This document shows, in pieces, positions 34,572-43,406 of a stretch of 64,000 nucleotides of DNA. Made by a program: the position numbers and the translations under genes. The notes under the pieces are model-generated. The model was not told the origin of the DNA, searched no databases, and saw only the letters and a list, made by a program, of their open reading frames with translations. Source of the stretch: Bacteroidales bacterium WCE2008 (GTDB lineage Bacteria > Bacteroidota > Bacteroidia > Bacteroidales > UBA932); contig FUZM01000001.1 in the NCBI GenBank assembly GCA_900167925.1, positions 186,001 through 250,000 on the forward strand. Reading direction: 5' to 3'. Numbering within the stretch: position 1 is the first letter of the stretch; every line of letters starts with the position of its first letter.

Positions 34572-35570
34572 TTATTCATTCCAGCCCTGCGATTTGAGCG
34601 GGAACTCCACCCCATCAGGAGAGACAAGCACCGTGCCAGCCTCCGGAAGGGCCAGATGGCCGATGATATCGAAGGTCTGGAAATCATGACGGAATTTCTC
34701 CATCTTCAGGATAGGCACTACAAAGAGCAGACGGTAGTCCTCTCCTCCGTTCATCGCGGCAGAAACCGGGTCCACGTCCATCTCTTTTCCGAGCTCGAAG
34801 GAGTTGCCTTCGAACGGAATCTTCTCCGCATACACCTTCGCGCCCAGACCAGTCTCCCGAGAAATGCGTTTAACGGCATCTGCGAGGCCTCTGGTGACGA
34901 GGACGCCGCAGGATGGGACAATGTCAGACTCTTCCATCTGAAGCACCGTAGAAGCGTTAATTTCGGGTTTCAGGTAAGAGCCTACCATCATCTTGTATTT
35001 CTCGAGATCTTCCGGAGTCTCTCCTCCGTCGTATTTCTTCAGTCCGCGCTCCAGAAGCTTGAACCCGAAAAACGCACCGCCAAGACTGCCCGAAATGCAG
35101 AGCAGGTCCTTGCTGGCTGGCTTCGGACGACGCCTCTCCATCAGAAGGGACGTCTCGCCGACAGCGCTGAGACTGATGGTCAGTCCGTTCTTGGACGGCA
35201 CGAGGTCGAGGCTGACGTTCTCGTAACCATGTTCCTTAGCGGCAGTAACGATGCCCTTCCAGAGGTCGGAAACATGGCTGAAATCCAGCTTCGCGGAAAT
35301 GCCGAGCACCACCGAAAGGGTCCTCGGATGCGAGAAGTCGGCGTAGATTTCTCCGGTAACTGCGGTCACGCATTTGTAGCCGAGATGCTTCAGCGGAAAA
35401 TATACGAGGTCGAAATCAATTCCTTCGAGAAAAACGCGCGAATGGTTCGATATATATGCCTGGCCTTTGGTTTCGAAGTTCTGCGGCGCAAAAGGCTTAT
35501 ATGAAGTTCCTTCGTATAGTCTTTTGATAGCCTCGATGCGGCCCAGGTCTGAAAAATTTTCTTCTGCCAT
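34572..35570 (-). CDS. AIR-synthase/ThiL-related protein
   Basis: 332 residues from the ATG at 35570 (MAEENFSDLGRIEAIKRL); an ATG 8 codons earlier is also open but lies nearer the divergent promoter. The C-terminal half has the NGGEDYRLLFVVP signature of thiamine-monophosphate kinase and the central LCISGSLGGAFFGFKLL glycine-rich loop. The N-terminal GDDAA-type aspartate cluster of ThiL is replaced by EGIDFDLVYFPLK, so metal-ATP binding is altered. Kinase activity is uncertain; a specialised or non-catalytic paralogue is possible. Confidence 0.7.
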   Translation of the reverse strand: MAEENFSDLGRIEAIKRLYEGTSYKPFAPQNFETKGQAYISNHSRVFLEGIDFDLVYFPLKHLGYKCVTAVTGEIYADFSHPRTLSVVLGISAKLDFSHVSDLWKGIVTAAKEHGYENVSLDLVPSKNGLTISLSAVGETSLLMERRRPKPASKDLLCISGSLGGAFFGFKLLERGLKKYDGGETPEDLEKYKMMVGSYLKPEINASTVLQMEESDIVPSCGVLVTRGLADAVKRISRETGLGAKVYAEKIPFEGNSFELGKEMDVDPVSAAMNGGEDYRLLFVVPILKMEKFRHDFQTFDIIGHLALPEAGTVLVSPDGVEFPLKSQGWNE

Positions 35571-35631
35571 CAGAAAATACCTTTGTTGATACACACAAAA
35601 ATAGAAAGAATATTTCTAAATTTGCCCCATT

Positions 35632-36462
35632 ATGAGAAAAATATTGATTGCCCTGCTGGCCCTTATGCCGGCCCTTTCTTTTGCTGGAAGTCCTGCAAGT
35701 ATTACTGTCATGTCGTTCAATATCCGTTACGGAGATGCAAAGGACGGGACGAATTCCTGGCAGTACCGTTACTATACTACAGCAATGATGCTTGATGAAC
35801 AGAGACCTGACGTTGTCGGTCTCCAGGAGGCCCTCAATTATCAGGTGGAGTATATAGCCGAGTATGTGGACGGCTATAAATATGTCGGCGTAGGCCGCGA
35901 TAACGGAAAGAAACAAGGCGAATATGCAGCCATAGCCTATAACAAGAAGGCAGTTTCTCTGCTGAAGTGGGGTACTTTCTGGCTTTCCGAGACTCCTGAG
36001 AAGCCGTCCAAAGGCTGGGACGCCGCCTGCAAGCGCACCGCTACCTGGGCATTCTTCAAGGACAAGGAAAGCGGCAAGAAATTTCTCTTCGTCAATACCC
36101 ATCTTGACCATGTAGGAGTCGAGGCCCGCAGCAAAGGCGTCGCCTTGATAATGGACAGGATCGCTGAAATCAATAAGGACAATGTCCCTGTCGTCTTCTG
36201 CGGAGACCTCAATGTAAGGCCGGGAGACCCTTGCCTGAAGGCGGTTGAGGTTTCGATGAAGTCCGCCAGGACAACGGCCCTCAAGACCGACAATTCCGAC
36301 ACTTTCAATGCCTGGGGCCATAATGAAGAAGCCCAGGTCATCGACCATATCTACTACAGAGGTTTCGAGAACTGCACCCTTTTCGAGGTCGTCACAAAGC
36401 CATATGACAACCGCAAGTTCATCTCGGACCATTATCCGATAAAAGCCGTTCTGGTATTCTAG
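35632..36462 (+). CDS. Secreted endonuclease/exonuclease/phosphatase-family hydrolase
   Basis: 276 residues. Signal peptide MRKILIALLALMPALSFAGS. The EEP fold motifs are complete: MSFNIRYGD (start), GLQEA with the metal-binding Glu, NTHLDHVG, FCGDLNVRPGD and the terminal SDHYPI with the catalytic Asp-His pair. Secreted members in Bacteroidota act on phosphodiester or phosphomonoester substrates; the exact one is not visible. Convergent with dnaE, the stops only 4 bp apart. Confidence 0.9.
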   Translation: MRKILIALLALMPALSFAGSPASITVMSFNIRYGDAKDGTNSWQYRYYTTAMMLDEQRPDVVGLQEALNYQVEYIAEYVDGYKYVGVGRDNGKKQGEYAAIAYNKKAVSLLKWGTFWLSETPEKPSKGWDAACKRTATWAFFKDKESGKKFLFVNTHLDHVGVEARSKGVALIMDRIAEINKDNVPVVFCGDLNVRPGDPCLKAVEVSMKSARTTALKTDNSDTFNAWGHNEEAQVIDHIYYRGFENCTLFEVVTKPYDNRKFISDHYPIKAVLVF

Positions 36463-36466
36463 GAGG

Positions 36467-39400
36467 CTATTTCCTCAGCGCCTGATAGGTAACTCCGAGC
36501 TCTTTGAGGTCGGCGATGAGTTCCGTGGACACGGCCACCTTGAACTTGGTGGACGTAAACTCGATTTTGTACCTGGTCTTAGGGTCGTACAGATACATCT
36601 TCAGCGGTACCGTTCCGCGGTTGTTCCTGACTATGCGGATAAGGCGGTCCCTGAACTCTCCGTTGAGCATCGGGGTGGATACATTGACCGCGAAAGCCTT
36701 CAGGTGCGAATCACTGACATTGCCGAGCAGCGAAATCTTGCTTATCTTGAAGCCGTAGGGGGCTCTCTTTCCGGCCTTGATCTCCTCCGGTTTTAGCTTA
36801 TATTTCTCGCAGATTTCTCCCTCGATATAGAGCGAAGCATGAGGAGTCATGTAGCTCATGAAAGCCTCATGGTCCTTGCCGAAAAGGGCCAGCTCGTAGG
36901 AGCCGCTGAAGTCCTCCAGCATCGTCCTGGACCATGGACGTCCGGTCTTGGTCGTAAGAGGGCTGAAAGACGTAACAAGTCCGGCAATAGCTATCTTCCT
37001 CGGATTGTGACGGGCCTCGCATTCTGCGATAGTATCGGTCATCTCTCCGAGCTTACAGTTGGTAAATGCCTCTATCTCAAATCTATACTTATCCAGAGGA
37101 TGCGAACTCAGATACATTCCGACCAGCTCTTTCTCATGCTGCAGGAACTCCATCTGATTCTCCTCTCCGGACAGTTCCGGAACCTCCGGACGCACCGGCT
37201 TCAGCTCTTCGGCGTCTCCGAAGAGAGAGAACATACTGTCCTCCTCTCCCTTGCGGGAATGCTGTCCATATTCGAGCAGTTCGTCGATGAAGTCCTTTCC
37301 GCTCTTTCCGGTCTCGAAGAACTGGCCTCTGGAGTATCCGAAAGAGTCCATCGCGCCGGAATAGACCAGCGATTCGAAGGCCTTTCTGTTGACAGTGCCG
37401 GAGAGACGCTCGATAAAGTTCCAGACGTCGGTGAAGACTCCATGCTCCTCGCGCTCATGTATTATCGCGTCGACGATGTTGCCGCCGAAGCCTTTCATGC
37501 CGCCGAGACCGAAACGGACGTCGCCGTCTTTGTTGACGGTGAAGCGGGCGTCGGATTCATTGATATCAGGGCTGAGAACCTTGATCTTGCTCTTTCGGCA
37601 GTCGTCCATGATATCCTGGATCTCCGTCATGTTGGAGAGGTTCTGGCTGAGGTTGGCGGCCTGGAATTCGGCCGGATAATGAGCCTTCAGCCAGCCGGTC
37701 TGGTAGCTCACCCAGGCGTAGCAGGTTGCGTGCGACTTGTTGAACGCGTAAGAAGCGAACTTCCTCCAGTCGGCCCAGATCTTGTCCAGGACCTCCTTAG
37801 GATGGCCTCGCTCCACTCCACCCTTGATGAATTCGGCGTTGAGGGACTCCAGGACATCGATCTTCTTCTTTCCCATCGCCTTACGCAGCTTGTCGGCCTT
37901 ACCTTTGGAGAAGCCGGCAACCTTCTGGGAGATTCTCATGACCTGCTCCTGGTAGACTGTGACTCCGTAAGTCTCCTGGAGGAACTCCTCCATGTCCGGA
38001 AGGTCATAGGCAATCTCCTCGTCGCCCCTCTTTCGGGCAACGAACGACGGGATATAATCCATAGGGCCCGGACGGTAGAGGGCGTTCATGGCGATAAGGT
38101 CCTCGAAGCGCTGCGGATGCAGCCTCTGGAGCCATTCTTTCATGCCGGGAGACTCGAACTGGAACACGCTCTTAGTATCTCCGCGGGAGTAAAGATCGTA
38201 GGTCGCTTCGTCGTTTATGTCGATTTTCTCGATATCTATGTCGACGCCGTGGCGCTTCTTTATGAGGGCCAGGCATTCTTTGATGATGGACAGCGTCCTG
38301 AGACCCAGGAAGTCCATCTTGAGCATACCGACTTCCTCGATATATGATCCCTCGTACTGGGATACCCAGACGTCCTGGCCTGTAGCCTTGTCGACGCCCA
38401 TCGTGATCGGAATATAGTCGGTAAGGTCGCCTCGGCCGATGATCATCGCGCAGGCGTGGATGCCGATCTGACGTATGCAGCCTTCCAGCTGGACGGCGTA
38501 TTTCAGCACTTCCTGCACCAGTTCGGTGCCCCCTTCGTACTCCTGCTTAAGCTCCGGGATATACTTTACGCAGTTCTTCAGCGTAGGCTTGACTTCCTTG
38601 TCCTCCCCATCGACCTTGACCGTAAAAGGACGGTCCGGAATCATCTTGGTGAGCCTGTTGGACTCGTCGATGGAAAGGTGGCTGATTCGGGCGACATCTT
38701 TGATCGCGGACTTCGCAGCCATCGTACCGAAGGTGATGACGTGCGAGATATGGTCCATGCCGTATTTCTCCTGCACGTACTGTATGACCCTGTAACGGCC
38801 TTCATCGTCGAAGTCGACGTCGATATCAGGCATGGAGATACGCTCAGGGTTGAGGAATCGCTCGAACAGCAGGTCATACCTGATCGGGTCGAGATTGGTG
38901 ATTCCGAAGCAGTAGGCGGCGGCCGATCCGGCGGCCGATCCACGGCCCGGGCCCACGGAGATTCCATGGCTCTTGGCCCAGTTGATGAAGTCCTGGACTA
39001 TGAGGAAGTAGTCCGGGAAACCCATTCGGGAGATGGTCTTCAGCTCGAAGTCGAGCCTTTCGGCCTGCTCCTCGTTGAGAGTCTCGCCGTAGCGGACCTT
39101 GGCGCCGTCATAGCATATCTTGCACATGAAAGCGACCGAAGCGCAGAAGTCGTCGCCGCGGTAGTTGCCTTTCTCGTCGTTGCGACCTGCGTCGATTACG
39201 TCCTTATATTTGTCGAGCCAGTAGTCGATGTTGTCGGTGAATTCCTTAGGGAGCTCGAACTTAGGGAGCACATGGTCCCTGTCGATCTCGTATCTTTCGA
39301 TCTTGTCGCAGACCTCCAGGGTATTCTCCAGCACCTCCGGATGGTCCGGGAACAAGGCTGCCATCTCCTCCTCGCTCTTGAGGTACTCCTGCTGAGTGTA

Positions 39401-40135
39401 GTGGAGTCTGTCCGGATCGTCGATATAGGCATTGGTCGTAAGGCAGATAAGCCTGTCGTGCGCCGGGCCGTCCTCCTTGCGGACGAAATGGACGTCGTTC
39501 GTCGCCACGACCTTCAGGTTGTGTTTCTTGGCCAGCTCGAAGAGTACAGGGACATATTTGCTCTGGCCCTCATAGACATCCTGCGACAGGCCCGGAACCT
39601 CGGTCTTGTGCAGCATGACCTCGAGATAATAGTCGTCTCCGAAGACTTTCTTGTGCCATTCGATCGCCCTGTCGGCTCCCTCCATATCCCCTGCCAGGAT
39701 CATTCTCGGGACTTCTCCGGCCATGCAGGCGGAGCAGCAGATAAGGTCCTCATGATACTTCTCCAGGACTTCGTGACTGACCCTCGGACGATAGTACATA
39801 CCTTCGATATGGGCTATCGAGACGATTTTCATGAGGTTCTTATAACCGTTGTAGTTCTTTGCCAGGAGAATCAGGTGGTAATAGGCCCTGTTTGCCTTGT
39901 CCTTGAGCTTGTGGTCCCCTACCGATACGTAGATCTCGCAGCCGACGATCGGCTTGATATTGGGGTGTTTTTTGGCGTATTTGTAGAACTCCTTGATTCC
40001 ATACATGTTGCCATGGTCGGTGATGGCCAGGCCGGGCATTCCGAGCTCCTCCGCACGGTTGAACAGATTCTCGATAGAGGACTGTCCGTCGAGGATGGAA
40101 TATTGAGTATGGACATGAAGATGAACAAAAGCCAT
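36467..40135 (-). CDS. dnaE: DNA polymerase III alpha subunit
   Basis: 1222 residues from the ATG at 40135 (MAFVHLHVHTQYSILDG), preferred over one 8 codons upstream because the PHP domain starts at the first residues in DnaE proteins. PHP motif HLHVHTQYSILDG, catalytic aspartates in PDIDVDFDDEGR with GPGRGSAAGS before it, then tandem helix-hairpin-helix and OB (about 990-1080) domains. Main replicative polymerase. A terminator of the preceding secDF gene lies in the upstream gap. Confidence 0.97.
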   Translation of the reverse strand: MAFVHLHVHTQYSILDGQSSIENLFNRAEELGMPGLAITDHGNMYGIKEFYKYAKKHPNIKPIVGCEIYVSVGDHKLKDKANRAYYHLILLAKNYNGYKNLMKIVSIAHIEGMYYRPRVSHEVLEKYHEDLICCSACMAGEVPRMILAGDMEGADRAIEWHKKVFGDDYYLEVMLHKTEVPGLSQDVYEGQSKYVPVLFELAKKHNLKVVATNDVHFVRKEDGPAHDRLICLTTNAYIDDPDRLHYTQQEYLKSEEEMAALFPDHPEVLENTLEVCDKIERYEIDRDHVLPKFELPKEFTDNIDYWLDKYKDVIDAGRNDEKGNYRGDDFCASVAFMCKICYDGAKVRYGETLNEEQAERLDFELKTISRMGFPDYFLIVQDFINWAKSHGISVGPGRGSAAGSAAAYCFGITNLDPIRYDLLFERFLNPERISMPDIDVDFDDEGRYRVIQYVQEKYGMDHISHVITFGTMAAKSAIKDVARISHLSIDESNRLTKMIPDRPFTVKVDGEDKEVKPTLKNCVKYIPELKQEYEGGTELVQEVLKYAVQLEGCIRQIGIHACAMIIGRGDLTDYIPITMGVDKATGQDVWVSQYEGSYIEEVGMLKMDFLGLRTLSIIKECLALIKKRHGVDIDIEKIDINDEATYDLYSRGDTKSVFQFESPGMKEWLQRLHPQRFEDLIAMNALYRPGPMDYIPSFVARKRGDEEIAYDLPDMEEFLQETYGVTVYQEQVMRISQKVAGFSKGKADKLRKAMGKKKIDVLESLNAEFIKGGVERGHPKEVLDKIWADWRKFASYAFNKSHATCYAWVSYQTGWLKAHYPAEFQAANLSQNLSNMTEIQDIMDDCRKSKIKVLSPDINESDARFTVNKDGDVRFGLGGMKGFGGNIVDAIIHEREEHGVFTDVWNFIERLSGTVNRKAFESLVYSGAMDSFGYSRGQFFETGKSGKDFIDELLEYGQHSRKGEEDSMFSLFGDAEELKPVRPEVPELSGEENQMEFLQHEKELVGMYLSSHPLDKYRFEIEAFTNCKLGEMTDTIAECEARHNPRKIAIAGLVTSFSPLTTKTGRPWSRTMLEDFSGSYELALFGKDHEAFMSYMTPHASLYIEGEICEKYKLKPEEIKAGKRAPYGFKISKISLLGNVSDSHLKAFAVNVSTPMLNGEFRDRLIRIVRNNRGTVPLKMYLYDPKTRYKIEFTSTKFKVAVSTELIADLKELGVTYQALRK

Positions 40136-40190
40136 GACAGGTGGGATAACAGATAACAAAGATAGCTGAAAAATTCCGGATGGGCAACAT

Positions 40191-40221
40191 AAAAAAAGCG
40201 ACCCGCGGCGCGGATCGCTTT
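40191..40221 (-). terminator. Terminator after secDF
   Basis: Arms AAAGCGA and TCGCTTT extended by a GC-rich inner stem, followed on the minus strand by seven T (40191-40197), 23 nt past the secDF stop. Confidence 0.75.
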
Positions 40222-40243
40222 CCTTATCTATGTAAAGTATTGA

Positions 40244-43200
40244 TTACTTCTTTGATGCCTTTCTGGTAGCGTCAAACATTACCGGAGTACCGATCATCAG
40301 GGATGCGTAGGTACCGATCACGATACCGAGGCAGAGAGCCACTGAAAGACCTCTGATCGACTCACCGCCGAAGATTGCGATAGCAAGCATAGGGAGGAGG
40401 GTAGATACTGAGGTGTTGACCGTACGGGTAAGGGTGGCGTTGAGAGCCTTGTTGACACCTTCCTTGAAGTCCATGTTCGGGTGCAGACCTCTCATCTCAC
40501 GGATTCGGTCGAAGATAACCACGTTATCGTTGATAGCGTATCCGATGATGGTAAGGATTGCGGCGATAAACGTCTGGTCAACGTCGAGGTTGAACGGAAG
40601 AATACCGGAGAACAGGGAGAAGAAGCCGATGATGATGATTGCCGTGTGGGCGAGGGATACGACACCACCGAGACCCCATGTCCATCCTTTGAATCGGAAG
40701 GCGATGTAGCCGAAGATTGCGAGGAGGGCGATGATCACGGCGATCATTGCATCTCTCTTCATATCGTTGGCGATGGTAGGACCTACCTTGTCGGAAGAGA
40801 TGATACCGTTAGGGTTGTCGAGGGTTGAGGTGAATGAAGAGAGAGTGATGCTCTGGTCAGCGAAGAATGGCTTCACTGCGTTGAAGAGCTTCTGCTCTAC
40901 TTCTGCGTCAACCTCGGAAGACTCGTCATTGACCTTGTAGGTAGTAGTGATCTTCATCTGGGTAGGACCACCGAACTGCTTGACCTCGACAGAAGAAATA
41001 CCATCGTTGAACTCAGCCTCTACGCCGGCTCTCACGCCCTCAGCGGTCTGCGGCTGGTCGAAACGTACGACGTAGGTACGTCCGCCCTGGAAGTCAACAC
41101 CATAGGTGAAGCCCTTGAAGCAGATTGAGAGGATGGCGATCAGGATAAGAGCGCCTGAGATAACGTATGAGTATTTGCGCTTCCCGAGGAAGTCGATATT
41201 GGTGTTCTTGAGGAAGTTCCTGGTTGAAGGACGGTCGAAGGTGATGTCCTTGCCCTTTGCGAGACGGCCCTCGAAGATCAGCCTGGTCACGAAGATAGAG
41301 GTGAGCAGGGATGTGACGATACCGATGATAAGGGTTGTGGCGAAGCCCTGGACAGGACCTGAACCGAAGAAGAAGAGGACGAAACCGGTGATGATTGTGG
41401 TAAGCTGACCGTCGATGATGGCGGAGTAAGCGTTCCTGTAACCGTCAGCGATTGCCTTTCCGAGACCCTTGCCGGCTGCGAGCTCTTCCTTGATACGCTC
41501 GTAGATGATCACGTTGGCATCAACCGCCATACCCAGGGTAAGGATGAGACCGGCGATACCAGGAAGGGTAAGCACTGCTCCGAATCCGGTAAGGAAACCG
41601 AAGAGGAGAAGCACGTTGCAGAGAAGCGCGATATCAGCGGCGATACCGGCCCTGTTGTAGAATACCACCATGTAGACGAGTACAAGGAGGAAGGCGATCA
41701 GGAATGAGAGCATACCTGACCTGATAGACCTCGAACCGAGGGAAGGACCTACAACCTGCTCCTGGATGATCTTGGCAGGGGCTGGAAGCTTACCTGACTT
41801 GAGGACGTTGGTAAGGTCGGTTGCCTCTTCCATCGTGAAGTGACCGGAAATCTCAGAGCTTCCTCCGCTGATCTCTGTGTGAACCTGAGGGTAGGAATAA
41901 ACCATGCCATCGAGTACGATAGCGATCTGCTTTCCGATGTTATCCTTTGTAAGACGAGCCCATACGTTAGCGCCTTCTGCGTTCATTGTCATGGATACGC
42001 TTGGGCTACCGCCGTTGGACTGCTGGTTCATGCTGACGCGGGCGTCGGTGACTGCACCACCGTCGAGAGGTGCTTTACCGTCCCTTGTGGCAGCCTTGAT
42101 GGCTACGAGCTCATACCAGTTACCGCCTGAGACATACTCGGATGGCTTTACAGACCACATAGGTCTGAACTCTGCAGGGAAGAGGTCTCTTACCTGCGGC
42201 ATGCTGAGATATCTGTTTACGACTGCCGTATCGGTGCTCTGTGCGAAACCGAGGCATGCGCCTGTCTTGCTCTGGGATGGCTGGAGGACAGCGAAGAGAG
42301 GATTCTGCTTCTTGTAGTTCTCAAGAGCTTTTGCATCCTCTGCGTTGAGCTGAAGTTCCTCGCTGAGGAGGGAGTCGGCCTCTTCAACGGCAGCTTCTTC
42401 TGCGATCTCGGCAACCTCTGCGTTGTCAGCTTCGATAAGCTGGGCGAGAGCGCGGTTGGCCTCGATGAGATAAGGCTGGATCTCAGAATTCTCGAAAGTC
42501 GGCCAGAACTCGAGGGAAGCGGTTCCCTGGAGGAGTTTGCGGACACGCTCAGGCTCTTTTACGCCCGGGAGCTCTACGAGGATACGGCCGCTGTTTCCGA
42601 GCTTCTGGATAGAAGGCTGGGTCACACCGAAACGGTCGATACGGTTTCTGAGGACGTTGAATGAGTTGGCGATTGCACTTTCTGCATCTTCCTTGATCAC
42701 TGCGATCACCTGGTCGTCAGTTGATTCAGGTTTGATGCGGTCCCTCATTTCGTAGGTGCCGAAGATACTTGACAATCTCTGGCCGTTGCCTGTCTCCTTC
42801 CACGCATCGGCGAAAAGAGAGATGAAGTCCTGACGGGAGTTCACGCTGCGCTGTTTTGCAAGAGCGATTGCGTTTTCGAACTCAGGGGTCTTGTTGTTGC
42901 CTGCGAGAGCTTTGACGAGGTCTTCAAGCTGAACCTGAAGCATCACGTTCATACCGCCCTTGAGGTCAAGGCCGAGGTTGATTTCTTTGGCTTTTACGTC
43001 TTTGAATGAGTAGCCGAGATAGACGTTCTCGTTTGAAAGCGAGTCAACGTACCAGCTCTTTCTGGACTTTGCGATAGAGTCGAGCACGAATGCCTGGTCA
43101 TCAGCTTTAATGTTGCTGTAGTCGGCAGTCTGTTTGAAAGCCTCGACTGCCTTGGCGGCATACTTGTCAGCCTTCTTCTCCTGCAGCGCTGTCACTGCCG

Positions 43201-43273
43201 TGAAGGAAAGCTGCCAAAGGCTTGCGATCGCGAGGGCGATTATCGTAAGTCTGATTGCACCTTTACTTTGCAT
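40244..43273 (-). CDS. secDF: Fused protein-export membrane proteins SecD-SecF
   Basis: 1009 residues, SecD (about 1-650) fused to SecF (about 660-1009). The SecD part has one N-terminal helix, a long periplasmic P1 region (with NLGLDLKGGMNV early on and VELPGVKEPER), and six-helix bundle motifs including LTLGMAVDANVIIYERIKEE; the SecF part has FQGGRTYVVRF and TIIGYAINDNVVIFDRIRE. It uses the proton gradient to help preprotein release from SecYEG. The fused form is usual in Bacteroidota. Confidence 0.96.
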   Translation of the reverse strand: MQSKGAIRLTIIALAIASLWQLSFTAVTALQEKKADKYAAKAVEAFKQTADYSNIKADDQAFVLDSIAKSRKSWYVDSLSNENVYLGYSFKDVKAKEINLGLDLKGGMNVMLQVQLEDLVKALAGNNKTPEFENAIALAKQRSVNSRQDFISLFADAWKETGNGQRLSSIFGTYEMRDRIKPESTDDQVIAVIKEDAESAIANSFNVLRNRIDRFGVTQPSIQKLGNSGRILVELPGVKEPERVRKLLQGTASLEFWPTFENSEIQPYLIEANRALAQLIEADNAEVAEIAEEAAVEEADSLLSEELQLNAEDAKALENYKKQNPLFAVLQPSQSKTGACLGFAQSTDTAVVNRYLSMPQVRDLFPAEFRPMWSVKPSEYVSGGNWYELVAIKAATRDGKAPLDGGAVTDARVSMNQQSNGGSPSVSMTMNAEGANVWARLTKDNIGKQIAIVLDGMVYSYPQVHTEISGGSSEISGHFTMEEATDLTNVLKSGKLPAPAKIIQEQVVGPSLGSRSIRSGMLSFLIAFLLVLVYMVVFYNRAGIAADIALLCNVLLLFGFLTGFGAVLTLPGIAGLILTLGMAVDANVIIYERIKEELAAGKGLGKAIADGYRNAYSAIIDGQLTTIITGFVLFFFGSGPVQGFATTLIIGIVTSLLTSIFVTRLIFEGRLAKGKDITFDRPSTRNFLKNTNIDFLGKRKYSYVISGALILIAILSICFKGFTYGVDFQGGRTYVVRFDQPQTAEGVRAGVEAEFNDGISSVEVKQFGGPTQMKITTTYKVNDESSEVDAEVEQKLFNAVKPFFADQSITLSSFTSTLDNPNGIISSDKVGPTIANDMKRDAMIAVIIALLAIFGYIAFRFKGWTWGLGGVVSLAHTAIIIIGFFSLFSGILPFNLDVDQTFIAAILTIIGYAINDNVVIFDRIREMRGLHPNMDFKEGVNKALNATLTRTVNTSVSTLLPMLAIAIFGGESIRGLSVALCLGIVIGTYASLMIGTPVMFDATRKASKK

Positions 43274-43317
43274 TTTCGAGTATTGATTTTAAAATTATTA
43301 ATTAGCAAAATAGGGTG

Positions 43318-43376
43318 CAAATCTACTATTTTTTTTCATATAAATAAAGTTTCCTTGAAGTTATTTCTTAAATTTG
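43318..43376. promoter_or_regulatory. Divergent promoters for secDF (minus) and the SPOR-like gene (plus)
   Basis: Minus-strand TAGATTTG (43318-43325) and plus-strand TAAATTTG (43369-43376) both fit TAnnTTTG. The plus box overlaps a TTG at 43374 that could be read as a start codon. Since the box must lie upstream of the transcript, the real start of the next gene is the TTG at 43407. Confidence 0.5.
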
Positions 43377-43406
43377 CAATCCGATTATCAGCAATCACAG
43401 CCCATC

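Noticed and set aside
36839..40156. Long plus-strand open frames (up to 566 codons) over dnaE
   Set aside because: They lie wholly opposite the intact dnaE gene and have no recognised domain; they are shadows of its codon usage.
43374..43376. TTG at 43374 as start of the SPOR-like gene
   Set aside because: It is part of the -7 promoter box TAAATTTG; the TTG at 43407 follows the expected transcript start and begins a signal peptide.
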